The notes: generated by a model not told the origin, from the sequence alone. Positions 32,347-41,614 are shown, counted from the stretch's first letter. The stretch: 64,000 nucleotides of DNA from Deinococcus aerophilus (GCF_014647075.1 NZ_BMOM01000002.1:124001-188000), one strand, 5' to 3'. Made by a program: numbers and translations.

Positions 32347-33480
32347 TCAGGGAGCGCGGTAGCTTAGTCGGTAGATCAGGCCGTTGCCGTCGTCGGTCAG
32401 GAGCAGGGCGCCGTCGGGGGTAACCTGCAGATCCACCGGCCGGGCGGTGGTGACTGGACCGCTCTGGAATCCGCTGACGAAGTCTCTGACCTCTCCCGTC
32501 TGGGGGTGGACGGTGATGACTTTGTAGCCGGATTTCGGCTCGCGGTTCCATGATCCGTGGAGGGCCACGAACATCAGGTTGCGGTATTCGGTGGGAAAGG
32601 CCGTACCCGTGTAGAAGGCCAGGCCCAGGGGTGCGGCGTGGGCGGTGGTGGTGGCGAAGGCGGGCTGAGCCTGGTCACAGTACGCCGGACCTTTCTTGCC
32701 AAAGTCCTGGTCCCATACCTGCGGGGTGTTTGGAGCCACCGGATAGCAGTAGGGCCAGCCATAGTTCTGGCCTTCTTTCAGAACGTAAAAGGCCTCGGGA
32801 GGCAGGTCATTGCCGGCCAGGTCGCGGCCGTTGGCGGTGGCATACAGCGCGTCCCCGAACCATTCCAGACCGACCGCATTGCGCAGTCCGGTAGCAAAGG
32901 GGCGGGCATTCTGTCCGTCGGCGTCGTAGACCCACACAGCGGCGCGGCGGGGGTCTTGCTCCTCGCAGACGTTGCAGGTGCTGCCCGCCGCCACATACAT
33001 ACGGTCGTCCGGTCCGAAGACCACCGTGCGCGAATAATGCCGGCCCCCACCCGGTAGGGCCGTGACCACCAGCGGCGGGGCACTCGCCGTCACATCTCCG
33101 CTGCTGTAGGGAAAACGCAGCACGGCATCGGTAACGGCCACGTACAGTGCGCCGTCATGAAAGGCCAATCCGTGGGGCGTATTCAGGCCCGAGGCAAACA
33201 CCTGCTGGCGGTCCAGCCGACCGTCGCCATCCCGGTCGAGCAACGCCGTGACGGTGCCGCCCTTCTCGTCGCTGACAAAGATGTCGCCATTGGGGGCCAG
33301 AGCCATCAGGCGGGGTTTCTTGAAGCCCTCTGCATAGATCTCCGCGTGAAAGCCCGGAGGCAGCGTCAGTCCCAGGTTGGGGGCCGCCGTGTTGGGACCA
33401 CGCATGATGGCACATGAGGTCAGGGCCGTCAGCAGGGCCAGGGAAGTTCCAAGCGCGCGCAGCCAGGGATTGGGAGCCAT
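32347..33480 (-). CDS. PQQ-type sugar dehydrogenase, lipoprotein
   Basis: 377 residues. N-terminal lipoprotein signal with lipobox LTSC (about residues 19-22), so anchored outside the inner membrane. The rest is a beta-propeller of the soluble aldose/sorbosone dehydrogenase type: GFHAEIYAEGFKKPRLMALAPNG (family opening), HYSRTVVFGPDDRMYV, RNAVGLEWFGDALYATANGRD, EGQNYGWPYCYP. It would oxidise sugars in the periplasm if PQQ is available; no pqq genes are in the window. Four Cys in CNVCEEQ and YCDQ regions may form disulfides. ATG 33480 fits the signal peptide; upstream frame is rejected. Confidence 0.82.
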   Translation of the reverse strand: MAPNPWLRALGTSLALLTALTSCAIMRGPNTAAPNLGLTLPPGFHAEIYAEGFKKPRLMALAPNGDIFVSDEKGGTVTALLDRDGDGRLDRQQVFASGLNTPHGLAFHDGALYVAVTDAVLRFPYSSGDVTASAPPLVVTALPGGGRHYSRTVVFGPDDRMYVAAGSTCNVCEEQDPRRAAVWVYDADGQNARPFATGLRNAVGLEWFGDALYATANGRDLAGNDLPPEAFYVLKEGQNYGWPYCYPVAPNTPQVWDQDFGKKGPAYCDQAQPAFATTTAHAAPLGLAFYTGTAFPTEYRNLMFVALHGSWNREPKSGYKVITVHPQTGEVRDFVSGFQSGPVTTARPVDLQVTPDGALLLTDDGNGLIYRLSYRAP

Positions 33481-33704
33481 ATCCCAGCAAACGGCCGGCA
33501 GATGAGCTCCATGAGCCGGTTGGCTAAAGCCTCTCTGGAAGAGGCGGGGTGGAAGGAGACTGATCGTCCCACCAGCAGGTCGAAACCGGGCCGTCCACGG
33601 GGGCCACGCCTGTTCCTTGATCTTTCCTTGACGCAGGCGGGCCGGTGGGCCGGGCAACATACTCGCGCCGGCCACATGGCCAGGATGGACCTCAGGAGGA
33701 AGCC

Positions 33705-34580
33705 ATGAGCGACAGACCCACCTCGAAGGACTTCAAGGACGCCAGGAAGATTCCCTACCCGGGCAAGCAGTCTGAAATGGACATTCAGCCTCAGACTGAA
33801 CTGCGTGGGTACCGCGCCGCCGACAAGCTGAAGGACAAGGTGGCGCTGATCACCGGGGCCGACAGCGGCATTGGCCGGGCGGTGGCGCTGGCCTTCGCGC
33901 TGGAAGGGGCGCGGGTCGCCATCGTCTACAACGAGAATGATGACGATGCCCAGACCACCCGGCAGATGGTCGAGGAGCGCGGCGGCCAGTGCCTGGTGAT
34001 CAGGGCGGATGTGCGCCAGAAGGCCGCGTGTGTGGACGCGGTGAAGCAGACGGTAGACGCGTACGGGGGCCTGAACGTGCTCGTCAACAACGCGGCCTTT
34101 CAGGCAACCCAGGACAGCATTCTGGACATCACCGAGGAGCAGCTGCGGCGCACCGTGGAGACCAACTTGTTCGGATATGTGTTCATGGTGCAGGCGGCGC
34201 TGCCACACCTCGGGGACGGCGACGCGATCGTCAATACAGGTTCGATCGTGGGTGAAACCGGCAACCCGATCCTGGTGGATTACACGGCGTCCAAGGGCGG
34301 CATCCACGCGCTGACCAAATCGCTGGCCCTGCAGTTCGGTCAGCTGGGCAACGGCGTGCGCGTTAATGCTGTGCTGCCCGGGCCGGTCTGGACCCCCAAC
34401 ATCCCCGGCACCATGCCGCTGGAGGAGGTCCAGAAGTTCGGCCACGAGGTCGCGCTGGGCCGTCCCGGACAACCCGAGGAACTGGCCCCGGCCTACGTAT
34501 ACCTGGCGTGCCAGGACAGCTCGTTCGTGACCGGTTCGCTGCTGCACGTGACCGGCGGCAAGCTCTCGAGCGATTCATGA
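33705..34580 (+). CDS. Short-chain dehydrogenase, general-stress (YghA/YdaD-like) type
   Basis: 291 residues. An N-terminal extension with IPYPGKQSEMDIQPQ is typical of the stress-linked SDRs; then the cofactor loop TGADSGIGRAVAL, NNAAFQ, the catalytic Ser in NTGSIVGE, and YTASK (Tyr and Lys). It would oxidise or reduce an alcohol/carbonyl with NAD(P). ATG 33705 with AGGAGGA upstream. The glycosidase pseudogene starts 10 bases after it on the same strand. Confidence 0.88.
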   Translation: MSDRPTSKDFKDARKIPYPGKQSEMDIQPQTELRGYRAADKLKDKVALITGADSGIGRAVALAFALEGARVAIVYNENDDDAQTTRQMVEERGGQCLVIRADVRQKAACVDAVKQTVDAYGGLNVLVNNAAFQATQDSILDITEEQLRRTVETNLFGYVFMVQAALPHLGDGDAIVNTGSIVGETGNPILVDYTASKGGIHALTKSLALQFGQLGNGVRVNAVLPGPVWTPNIPGTMPLEEVQKFGHEVALGRPGQPEELAPAYVYLACQDSSFVTGSLLHVTGGKLSSDS

Positions 34581-34590
34581 TGGGACGCCG

Positions 34591-35922
34591 GTGAGCCGGG
34601 GCTTTCTGGAGGTCATCAAGAGGGAACTGGGAGACGGTAACTACGCCGGAGACGAGTACGGGGGCGCCGCCGGCAGCAGCGGCGAGGGGTTGCCCACCGG
34701 TAAACCCAGCAACTTCATGTTCGCCACCGGCATCGAATGCTCGTACCCCACCATTGAGCAGGGCAAGGTCCGGCGCGACGAGCTGGAAGAGTGCCGCCAC
34801 TACGAGCGCTGGCAGGAGGACCTGCACCTCGTCAAGGATCTGGGCCTGCAGTACCTGCGCTACGGGCTGCCGTACTACCGGATTCATCAGGGTCCTGGCA
34901 AATATGACTGGGAATTTGCCGATCAGGTCATGGCCGAGATGAAGCGCCTGGGCATCACGCCGATTCTGGACCTGATGCACTTCGGTGTTCCCGACTGGCT
35001 GGGCAACTACCAGAACCCGGAACTGCCCATCCACTTTGCGGCCTACGCCGAGGCCGTGGCCCGGCGTTACCCCTGGGTGCGTCATTACACTCCGGTCAAC
35101 GAGATCTACGTCACGGCCAAGGCGAGCGCGCAGGACGGGCTGTGGAACGAACAGCTCAAATCCGAACGCGGCTTCGTAACTGCCCTGAAACATGGCGTGG
35201 CGGCCAATATCCTGGCCTGTCAGGCCATCGCCCGGGTGCGGTCCAATACGATCATTGTGCAGGCCGAAAGTGCCGAATACCTGCACGACGCCAGCCCCCA
35301 GCCCCGGCCCGAGATCTCGATGCAAAACCGCCTGCGCTTTCTGGCACTGGATCTCAACTACGCCGTTGCTCCCGACGCGGACGTTCTGCTGTATCTGATG
35401 GACAACGGCCTGACCCGGGAGGAATACGAGTGGTTCATGGCCGGGGAACCGCCGGGCCACCAGATCATGGGAAGCGATTATTACGGCCACAACGAGAAGA
35501 TCATCACGCCCGACGATCAGATGCTGATGGCCGAGGACGTCTTCGGGTGGTATCAGATCGTCAAGGGCTATTACCAGCGCTATCAGAAGCCGGTCTTTCA
35601 TACCGAGACCAACGTCGCCGACGCGGAGCAGGCCCCCACCTGGCTGTGGAAGCAGTGGATGAACGTGCTGCGGTTGCGTCAGGAGGGCACCCCCGTGGTG
35701 GGCTTCACGTGGTACAGCCTGACCGACCAGATCGACTGAGAGCTGGCCGAGAAGAGGGGAACCGTCAATATCAACGGCCTGTATGACCTGGACCGCCAGC
35801 CCCATCCGGTGGCCGGGGCCTAGCGCAATCTGCTGGAGAACTTCGGACAGATCACCATCTCTCCGCACAGTGAGCTGTTTGAAGTCACCGATCAGCCTGC
35901 GACCCTGAGGATCGAGGTCTGA
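34591..35922 (+). pseudogene. Family 1-like glycosidase broken by two in-frame nonsense codons
   Basis: The frame reads as a beta-glucosidase-like TIM-barrel protein (DLGLQYLRYGLPYYRIH, VRHYTPVNEIYVTAKA, FHTETNVADAEQ, VVGFTWYSLTDQID). A TGA at 35737-35739 stops it exactly where such enzymes continue with Trp, and a TAG at 35821-35823 replaces the expected Tyr of an AYRNLL-type segment. Between and after the stops the same frame stays protein-like to a TGA at 35920-35922, with no frameshift. So the gene has two nonsense mutations or sequencing errors. Acid/base NE (VNEIYV) and a possible nucleophile Glu (HTETN) are upstream of the first stop, but the barrel's last strand region is lost. GTG start at 34591, weak Shine-Dalgarno. 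Confidence 0.72.
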
Positions 35923-35975
35923 GCGATGGGGGGCTGGGAAGGTGCCAGAACAGGGAGCGTCTCAGGATAGGGGAG

Positions 35976-36014
35976 AGGCGGGGCCATCCGCGGAAGCAGG
36001 CCCCGCCTGACTTT
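35976..36014 (+). terminator. Rho-independent terminator
   Basis: Perfect ten-base arms AGGCGGGGCC (35976-35985) and GGCCCCGCCT (35999-36008), loop of 13, followed by GACTTTTG. It closes the SDR-glycosidase unit. Confidence 0.78.
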
Positions 36015-36087
36015 TGATGAAGGCCGTGCGTCGGCGCAGGTATGTGGCCGCTGTGGTGAAACGGCACACTGGGAGCAGGAGGTTCAC

Positions 36088-37659
36088 ATGACATCAGTTT
36101 CTGCAGACGGCTCTTCCCAGGCGGACCGCCGGCCCGCCTGGGCCCACCCGACCGATCTGGGCACCACTCCCCTCAAGGCCGATGTGGTGGTGATTGGCGG
36201 CGGGTCGGCGGGGCTCACGGCGGCGACCCTGGCCGCGGCCATGAAGCGCCGGGTCATCCTGGTCGAGCGCGACCGGACCGGCGGCGAGTGCCTGTTCACC
36301 GGGTGCGTGCCGTCCAAGACGTTGCTGTCCCTCGCAAAACGGGTTCACACCGCCCACGCGGCCCGGGGTCTGGGCCTGGAAGTCGGTGGGCTGCCCGAGT
36401 GGTCGGTGGTCCAGCGTGAACTGCGCGGGGTCATCGACAGCTTCGAGGAGGTGGACAGTCCACAGGCTCTGGAGCGCCGGGGGGTCACCGTGATCGGCGG
36501 CGAGGCCACGTTCGTTTCTCCGCACGTGCTGGAGGTGCGGCACGCCCACGGAACCCGGACGGTCATGGCGGGGCAGTTCATTCTCGCCACCGGTTCGGAG
36601 GTGGCCCTGCCCGACATTGCTGGCCTGGACCGCGTACCGTTTCTGACCCATGAGACGGTCTTTGACCTGCCGGAGCGGCCGGAGCACCTGCTGGTCGTGG
36701 GGGGTGGGCCCATCGGCTGCGAGCTGTCTCAGGCCTTCGCCCGCCTGGGCAGCCGCGTGACGACCGTGCAGGAAGGTCCACGGCTGCTGCCCCAGGATGA
36801 ACCCGAGGCCTCCGGGGCGCTGCTGGAGGCCCTGCGCCGGGAGGGCGTGGCGGTCCATCTGAACGCCACCGCTGCTCGGGTGGAGGGCACCGCCGGGGGG
36901 ATGCGGCTGCATCTGGCGTCTGGCACGTCCATGGAGGGCACGCACCTGCTGATCGCCACCGGCAAGCGTCCCCGGGTCGAGGGGCTGGGGCTGGACGTGA
37001 TTGGCGCAGATTACGACCGACATGGCCTGAAAGTAGGCGCGAACATGCAGTCGGTGAGCTGCCCGTGGCTGTGGGGAGCGGGCGACGTGGTGGGTGGGCC
37101 CAAATTCACTCACGGAGCCACCGAGCGCGGCATTCTGGCAGGGCTGGGAGCGCTGGCGTGGTGGGGCCGGGCGGCGGCGGCCCTGCGCGCCCCGGCCGCC
37201 CACGTCGAGGACATTCCGTGGGTGACCTACACCGATCCCGAGGTGGCGCACTGGGGCCTGACCGAGGTGCAGGCCGTGGAACGCCACGGCGACCGGGTGG
37301 TGGTCGTGGACTACGACTTCCACCAGCTGGACCGGGCGGCCACTGAGAACGAGACGGGGTTCGTCAAACTCGTCACCGTGGGCGGCGTCTTCGGAACGCC
37401 GCTGGGCCTGAAGGTGGTGGGAGCGCAGGTTGTGGGACCCCGCGCCGGAGAACTGATCCAGGCCCTGAGCCTGCCCGCCCGGCTGAACATCCATCCGCTG
37501 CGGCTGGCGCTGTTGCCGGTCTCTTACCCCACCTACGCCGAGGCGGTCCGGCAGACCTATCTGGGGCTGTTTACCGACGGCCCGGCCTTCGGTCGGCGCC
37601 GGGCGGGCCGCGCAGCCTCCGGCCAGCAAGCGGGTCTGGCCCGTCCGGCGACCACCTAG
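36088..37659 (+). CDS. FAD-dependent pyridine nucleotide-disulfide oxidoreductase (MerA-like core)
   Basis: 523 residues. FAD loop VVVIGGGSAGLTAATLA, redox disulfide in GGECLFTGCVPSKTLL, NAD(P) loop VVGGGPIGCELSQAF and the second FAD site WLWGAGDVVGGPKFTH. The usual His-Pro-Thr near the C terminus (HPTxxE, the dihydrolipoamide dehydrogenase base) reads SYPTYAE, so the base His is replaced, as in mercuric-reductase-like relatives. No N-terminal metal-binding domain. Substrate not assigned. ATG 36088 has AGGAGG five bases upstream. It is followed without any gap by a second flavoprotein. Confidence 0.85.
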   Translation: MTSVSADGSSQADRRPAWAHPTDLGTTPLKADVVVIGGGSAGLTAATLAAAMKRRVILVERDRTGGECLFTGCVPSKTLLSLAKRVHTAHAARGLGLEVGGLPEWSVVQRELRGVIDSFEEVDSPQALERRGVTVIGGEATFVSPHVLEVRHAHGTRTVMAGQFILATGSEVALPDIAGLDRVPFLTHETVFDLPERPEHLLVVGGGPIGCELSQAFARLGSRVTTVQEGPRLLPQDEPEASGALLEALRREGVAVHLNATAARVEGTAGGMRLHLASGTSMEGTHLLIATGKRPRVEGLGLDVIGADYDRHGLKVGANMQSVSCPWLWGAGDVVGGPKFTHGATERGILAGLGALAWWGRAAAALRAPAAHVEDIPWVTYTDPEVAHWGLTEVQAVERHGDRVVVVDYDFHQLDRAATENETGFVKLVTVGGVFGTPLGLKVVGAQVVGPRAGELIQALSLPARLNIHPLRLALLPVSYPTYAEAVRQTYLGLFTDGPAFGRRRAGRAASGQQAGLARPATT

Positions 37660-38742
37660 ATGGAACCCAGTCACATGCTGGACGCCGTCGTGATCGGTGG
37701 GGGCTCTGCCGGACTCGCGACGGCCTACTGGTTGCAGCGGCGGGGGCTGTCCTTCACCGTGCTGGAAGCGGGCCGTTCTCCGGAGGGATCGTGGCCTGCG
37801 TACTACAGCAGCCTGACCCTGTTCACGCCCGCGCGGCACTCGGCCCTGCCCGGGCTGCCGTATCCGGGCGATCCGGACCACTATCCCCCGCGTGACGAAA
37901 TGGCCGCCTACCTGCGGGCCTACGCGGCGCACTTTCACCTGCCGGTCCAGACGGGGACGCAGGTGATCCGGGTAACGGCAGACCAGGGCCGCCTGACCGT
38001 CGTGGCCCGGGATGGCCGCCGCTGGTCTGCCCGGAGCGTGGTGGCCGCTTCCGGCACCTTCGGGCAGCCGCACTGTCCCCGGCTGCCGGGTGAGGAACAC
38101 TTTGGCGGCACGCGCCTGCATTCCTCGGCCTACCGTCATCCGGAACCCTTCGCCGGGCAGCGGGTGGTGGTGGTCGGAGCCGGCAACTCGGCGGCGCAGA
38201 TCGCGGCGGAACTGGGACTGCGGGCCGGGGAGCGCACGCAGGTTACGCTGGCCGTGCGGCGTCCGCCGCGGCTGGTTCCCCAGCGCCCACTGGGCCACGA
38301 TCTCACCGGCTGGCTGGCCTGGTCCGGCGTGGAGCGGCTGCCCCTGGGAGTGTTCGGGCGGGTGCCCGATGCCCAGCCGGTGATCGCCGTGCCGGGATTG
38401 CGCGCGGCCCTGCGGGGGGGCAACCCCGACATGCGGCCCATGTTCACCGCCTTCACGCCCGAGGGGGTCCGCTGGGCCGACGGCCAGGAGGAGGCGGTCG
38501 AGACGGTGATCTTCGCCACCGGTTACGGCTGGAACGGTGGGTTCTTGCCGCGAGCGGCGCTGGATGAACGGGGAGAGCCCCGGCAACACCTGGGGGCCAG
38601 CACCACGGTGGCCGGGCTGTATTTTGTAGGCCTGCCCGGGCAGCGGACCATCGCGTCCGGAACCGTGCGCGCCGCTGGGCCGGACGCCCGGGCGGTTGCC
38701 GAGCAGCTTGACCGTTACCTGGCCCGCCCTCCGGAGGAATGA
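37660..38742 (+). CDS. Flavin-containing monooxygenase-like oxidoreductase (CzcO-type)
   Basis: 360 residues. FAD loop AVVIGGGSAGLATAYWL, FSTL-like LFTPARHSALPG, NAD(P) loop VVVVGAGNSAAQIAAEL and the late ATGYGWN. Such enzymes oxidise N or S atoms, or act as thioredoxin-reductase-like partners. ATG follows the upstream TAG directly, with no Shine-Dalgarno, so translation depends on reinitiation; an in-frame ATG at 37675 is the alternative start. Overlaps the next gene by four bases (ATGA). Confidence 0.83.
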   Translation: MEPSHMLDAVVIGGGSAGLATAYWLQRRGLSFTVLEAGRSPEGSWPAYYSSLTLFTPARHSALPGLPYPGDPDHYPPRDEMAAYLRAYAAHFHLPVQTGTQVIRVTADQGRLTVVARDGRRWSARSVVAASGTFGQPHCPRLPGEEHFGGTRLHSSAYRHPEPFAGQRVVVVGAGNSAAQIAAELGLRAGERTQVTLAVRRPPRLVPQRPLGHDLTGWLAWSGVERLPLGVFGRVPDAQPVIAVPGLRAALRGGNPDMRPMFTAFTPEGVRWADGQEEAVETVIFATGYGWNGGFLPRAALDERGEPRQHLGASTTVAGLYFVGLPGQRTIASGTVRAAGPDARAVAEQLDRYLARPPEE

Positions 38743-39494
38743 GAATTGCCGTGCGCCGTCTAATCCCCACGACCCTGTGGCTCGCCGTGAGCCTGCTGTT
38801 GCCGGGTGTCCTCTCGGCCGCCACCGATGACGCCCTGGCGGCCCTGCTGCGCGGCCAGCCCGACGCGGCCTTCACCCTGCTTGCGGGCCGCTCCGACGCA
38901 CCCTCGCTGGCCCTGCTGGCCCGGGTGTATGTCGGGCAGGCGGCGTTCGCATCCACGCCCGAGCGCAAGCGGCAGCTTTATGCCCGCTCGGAAGCGGCGG
39001 CGCGCACCGCCCTGGCCGCCGATCCGCAGTGGGCCTCCGCACACGTGGAACTCGCCAATGCGCTGGCGCTTCAGTTGCCGGGCGCGGGCCTCCTGCGGGC
39101 CACCCAGGTCGGCCCGGAAATCCGGCGGCTGTTCGAGCGGGCCACCGCGCTCGATCCGGGGCAGGCGCGGGCGTGGATGGGTCTGGGCACCTGGCACGCG
39201 CAGGCGCTGGGCATGGGGGGGTTGGTCGCCCTGGCTTCCGGAGCCAGCGAGACGGCCATGCGTGCCGCCCATCAGCGCGCCATCACCCTGGAGCCGAACG
39301 AGGTCTTTTTTCGGCTGAGCTACGCCGACAGCCTGCTGCTGCTCGCCGGGTCCCAGCCGCGCCGCGCCGACGCGCTGAGGCGGGAAGCCCGCACGGTGCT
39401 GGAGGCGGCCCTGACCCTGACGCCGCAAACCTACTGGCAGCGTGATGACCAGAACACGGTGCGTGAGCGGCTCAGAGCACTGGCCGGAAGGTAG
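38739..39494 (+). CDS. Secreted TPR-like protein of unknown function
   Basis: 251 residues. Residues 1-27 form a signal peptide ending near LSAA. The rest is all-helical, with tetratricopeptide-like helices (ALAALLRGQPDAAFTLLAGR; AEAAARTALAADPQWASAHVELANAL-type pattern; FERATALDPGQARAWMGLG; HQRAITLEPNEVFFRLSYAD). It is probably a periplasmic protein-binding scaffold. Last of a three-gene coupled group with two flavoproteins, which suggests that group serves a shared, unidentified process. Confidence 0.75.
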   Translation: MRIAVRRLIPTTLWLAVSLLLPGVLSAATDDALAALLRGQPDAAFTLLAGRSDAPSLALLARVYVGQAAFASTPERKRQLYARSEAAARTALAADPQWASAHVELANALALQLPGAGLLRATQVGPEIRRLFERATALDPGQARAWMGLGTWHAQALGMGGLVALASGASETAMRAAHQRAITLEPNEVFFRLSYADSLLLLAGSQPRRADALRREARTVLEAALTLTPQTYWQRDDQNTVRERLRALAGR

Positions 39495-39510
39495 AAGCTT
39501 CTGAAGCGAC

Positions 39511-40293
39511 TCAGCCGGCGTCTCTGAGCAGGGCAGCGCGGTGTTCGGCCATCCGGCGGGCCAGTTCCGGAAAATCCGGGTCGATGTCGAGGCGGTAGCC
39601 GTCCCAGTACCCGTCGCGTTCCGGCTCGAAGAACCGGGCGGGCGGCATGCCCGGGGCCAGGGCCGCCGCCTTGAGTGCCCGGCGGGTCCGCACGCGCAGG
39701 GCGTCCAGGGATGCGTCCCGGATCTCCTCGACGGAGATGGCCGGCAGAACCTGAACCGTGACCGCCTGTCCGTAGCGCAGCGTGGGCGAGAACGGATGCT
39801 CCCAGACGCGGTGCGTTCCCGTGATCGCGACCGGCAGGATCGGCACCCCCACCCGCCGGGCCACCTCGAACCCCCCACGCTGGAAGTCGCTCTGGATGCC
39901 CGCCACGGTGCCCTGCGGAAAGACCACCAGACTCTCGCCCCCGGCCAGAATGGTCTCGGCGCTGCGCCACAGCCCCCGGAAGCCCCCCAGCGGGTGTTCA
40001 GGATTGATCGAGACGTGTCCCAGTCCCTGCAGCGCGGGGCCGATGGCGGGCCAGCCGAAGATCTCGCGCCGCGCCACGAAGCGCAGCGGCAGCGGCAGCC
40101 GCAGCAGACACAGCACGTCCGCGATGCCCTCGTGCAGCGAAGCCACCAGATACGGCCCGGCCCCGATGTTCCCGGTGCCCCGGACCTGCAGATGCACGTC
40201 CAGGTGCCGCAGAAACCGTTCGCCCAGTCGCCGCTGAAATTGCTGCCTCTGCGCAGGATTCAGGTGCGCCGGCAGCCGCGAGGCACCGCGCAT
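39511..40293 (-). CDS. PlsC-like acyltransferase
   Basis: 260 residues from the ATG. Acyltransferase motif I is HEGIAD (HX4D), motif III FPQGT (usual Glu replaced by Gln), and ILPVAITG is motif IV. It would acylate lysophosphatidate or a similar lipid. The usual N-terminal membrane helix is reduced. ATG 40293 has GGTGGAG just upstream. The frame is open to a TGA 39 codons earlier and reads protein-like (for example RLRFELLGRPLLWWS), with no ATG/GTG/TTG but an ATT at 40407-40405 preceded by AGGTGA. So a rare ATT start giving about 298 residues is possible. Confidence 0.72.
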   Translation of the reverse strand: MRGASRLPAHLNPAQRQQFQRRLGERFLRHLDVHLQVRGTGNIGAGPYLVASLHEGIADVLCLLRLPLPLRFVARREIFGWPAIGPALQGLGHVSINPEHPLGGFRGLWRSAETILAGGESLVVFPQGTVAGIQSDFQRGGFEVARRVGVPILPVAITGTHRVWEHPFSPTLRYGQAVTVQVLPAISVEEIRDASLDALRVRTRRALKAAALAPGMPPARFFEPERDGYWDGYRLDIDPDFPELARRMAEHRAALLRDAG

Positions 40294-40558
40294 ACTCCAC
40301 CACAGCAGGGGCCGCCCCAGAAGCTCAAAGCGCAGGCGGGCCGTCCGCCCCTGGGGGCGGAAATGCAGTTCGGCCGGATCGTCTGGCAGCGGCGTGGTGG
40401 GTGGAATAGGGGTTCACCTGAGGGGTTGAAACGCGGTGTGTGGGGTGGAAGGCCGACGAGCGCAGCATAGAGGCTTGGTTTCCGGTGAATCGCTGTATTT
40501 CTCGCTGTGATTAAGGCCGCATGACCCCGGTTGCCATCCATGGAAGGGACCCCGGGCC

Positions 40559-40564
40559 TAGGGT
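40559..40564 (+). promoter_or_regulatory. -10 element of a leaderless promoter
   Basis: TAGGGT lies six bases before the ATG at 40571, with no Shine-Dalgarno between, matching the leaderless pattern at 16060, 26987 and 60381. Confidence 0.5.
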
Positions 40565-40570
40565 GAAGTT

Positions 40571-40777
40571 ATGACTTCAGACTCCAGACGCCCCCAAGAT
40601 TCCGGGGAAACCGAGCAGGAGCGCGGCGAGATCGTGCAGACCACGGTGCCGGAGCTGGATTCGGATGCCGTGAACATCCCGGAGGGGGACCCGCACAACG
40701 AAACGCCCACCGAACGGGCGGCCCGGCTGCAGCGGCAGCGGACCTCTGGCATCATTCCCGACAACGAGGACGGCTGA
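40571..40777 (+). CDS. Small acidic hypothetical protein
   Basis: 68 residues, strongly polar and acidic, no hydrophobic core, probably disordered apart from a possible helix in PTERAARLQRQR. I do not recognise the family. Same strand as, and 44 bases before, the P19-like gene, so perhaps co-transcribed. The start is supported by the -10 six bases upstream; both stop and codon use look natural for the window. Confidence 0.6.
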   Translation: MTSDSRRPQDSGETEQERGEIVQTTVPELDSDAVNIPEGDPHNETPTERAARLQRQRTSGIIPDNEDG

Positions 40778-40821
40778 CCCAGCTCAATCAGACCCGCTCT
40801 GAGACCACAGGAGGGATCAGG

Positions 40822-41370
40822 ATGACCCAGCCCACCCACAGCATGAAGCCCAGTGAGGAGGCCGACGCCCACCAGCTGAAGCTCGCCCGCCGCGAGGGGG
40901 ACGCCTATCAGGAATCCCTGAACTACATGGTCCAGGAGGTTGCCGACAGCGGCGCGGTCCAGCGCGACGGCGACTACCTGATCGGCTACGCGCAGGAGAA
41001 AGCCGAGGGCATGTATGCCCCGCGCGAAGAGGGAACGCTGGAGTGGACGGCCCCCACCGACGAGAACTGCCACATAGAGGTCAGCGTCAGTGATGCCAGC
41101 GACGGCCGTTTCCTTCCGCAGCTGACCATCCATGCCACCCTGACCGGTCAGGGTGAAACGGTCGGGCCCTTCGAGGTGCCTTTTCTGTGGCATCCGGGTC
41201 TGTACCATTACGGCAAAAACATCCGCGTTCCCGGCGACGGTGAGTATGACCTCACAGTACGTGTGGAGGCCCCGACCTTCATGCGCCATGACAAGCAGAA
41301 CGGCCAGCGGTATGCGCGGGGGGCAGAAGTGACCTTCCGCAAGATCCAGGTGAAGACCGGCCAGGGCTGA
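40822..41370 (+). CDS. P19/Tp34-like iron-transport-family protein, no signal peptide
   Basis: 182 residues. The second half, with FLWHPGLYHYGKNIRVPGDGEYDL (HYGKN, PGDGEYDLTV) and APTFMRHDK, resembles the P19/Tp34 periplasmic Fe2+/Cu2+-binding family, in which His and Glu side chains bind the metal. The usual signal peptide is missing: the N terminus is hydrophilic, so the protein seems cytoplasmic or is exported another way. No iron permease is adjacent. ATG 40822 has GGAGGGAT upstream. Family call is by motif only. Confidence 0.6.
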   Translation: MTQPTHSMKPSEEADAHQLKLARREGDAYQESLNYMVQEVADSGAVQRDGDYLIGYAQEKAEGMYAPREEGTLEWTAPTDENCHIEVSVSDASDGRFLPQLTIHATLTGQGETVGPFEVPFLWHPGLYHYGKNIRVPGDGEYDLTVRVEAPTFMRHDKQNGQRYARGAEVTFRKIQVKTGQG

Positions 41371-41534
41371 GGGCCCCGCCGCCCACCCCCTCCAGCCGGT
41401 CTTCTGCTCCAGCCGCCCCAGGCTCAGGTTTGGGGCAGGCTGGTCTGCCGTGTTGCCACCAGGGGCCGGCTGAGCGGTGATGGGGGAGAGCTGCGCTCTT
41501 AATCCTGCCCACTTCAGAGGGCGAGGCAGCAGAC

Positions 41535-41576
41535 CCCTCGGGGCCCCGCGTTGGGGTCCGCCGCGAGGGCGTTTTC
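41535..41576 (+). terminator. Terminator-like hairpin before tetR
   Basis: CCCTCG (41535-41540) pairs with CGAGGG (41564-41569) and an inner GGCCCC/GGGGTC stem adds five pairs; GTTTTC follows. It lies 165 bases after the P19-like stop and before the TetR gene, so it would insulate the efflux regulator. Confidence 0.5.
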
Positions 41577-41614
41577 AGACGTGTGTGCCCCTCCCCACAG
41601 ACAGGAGGCCAGAT

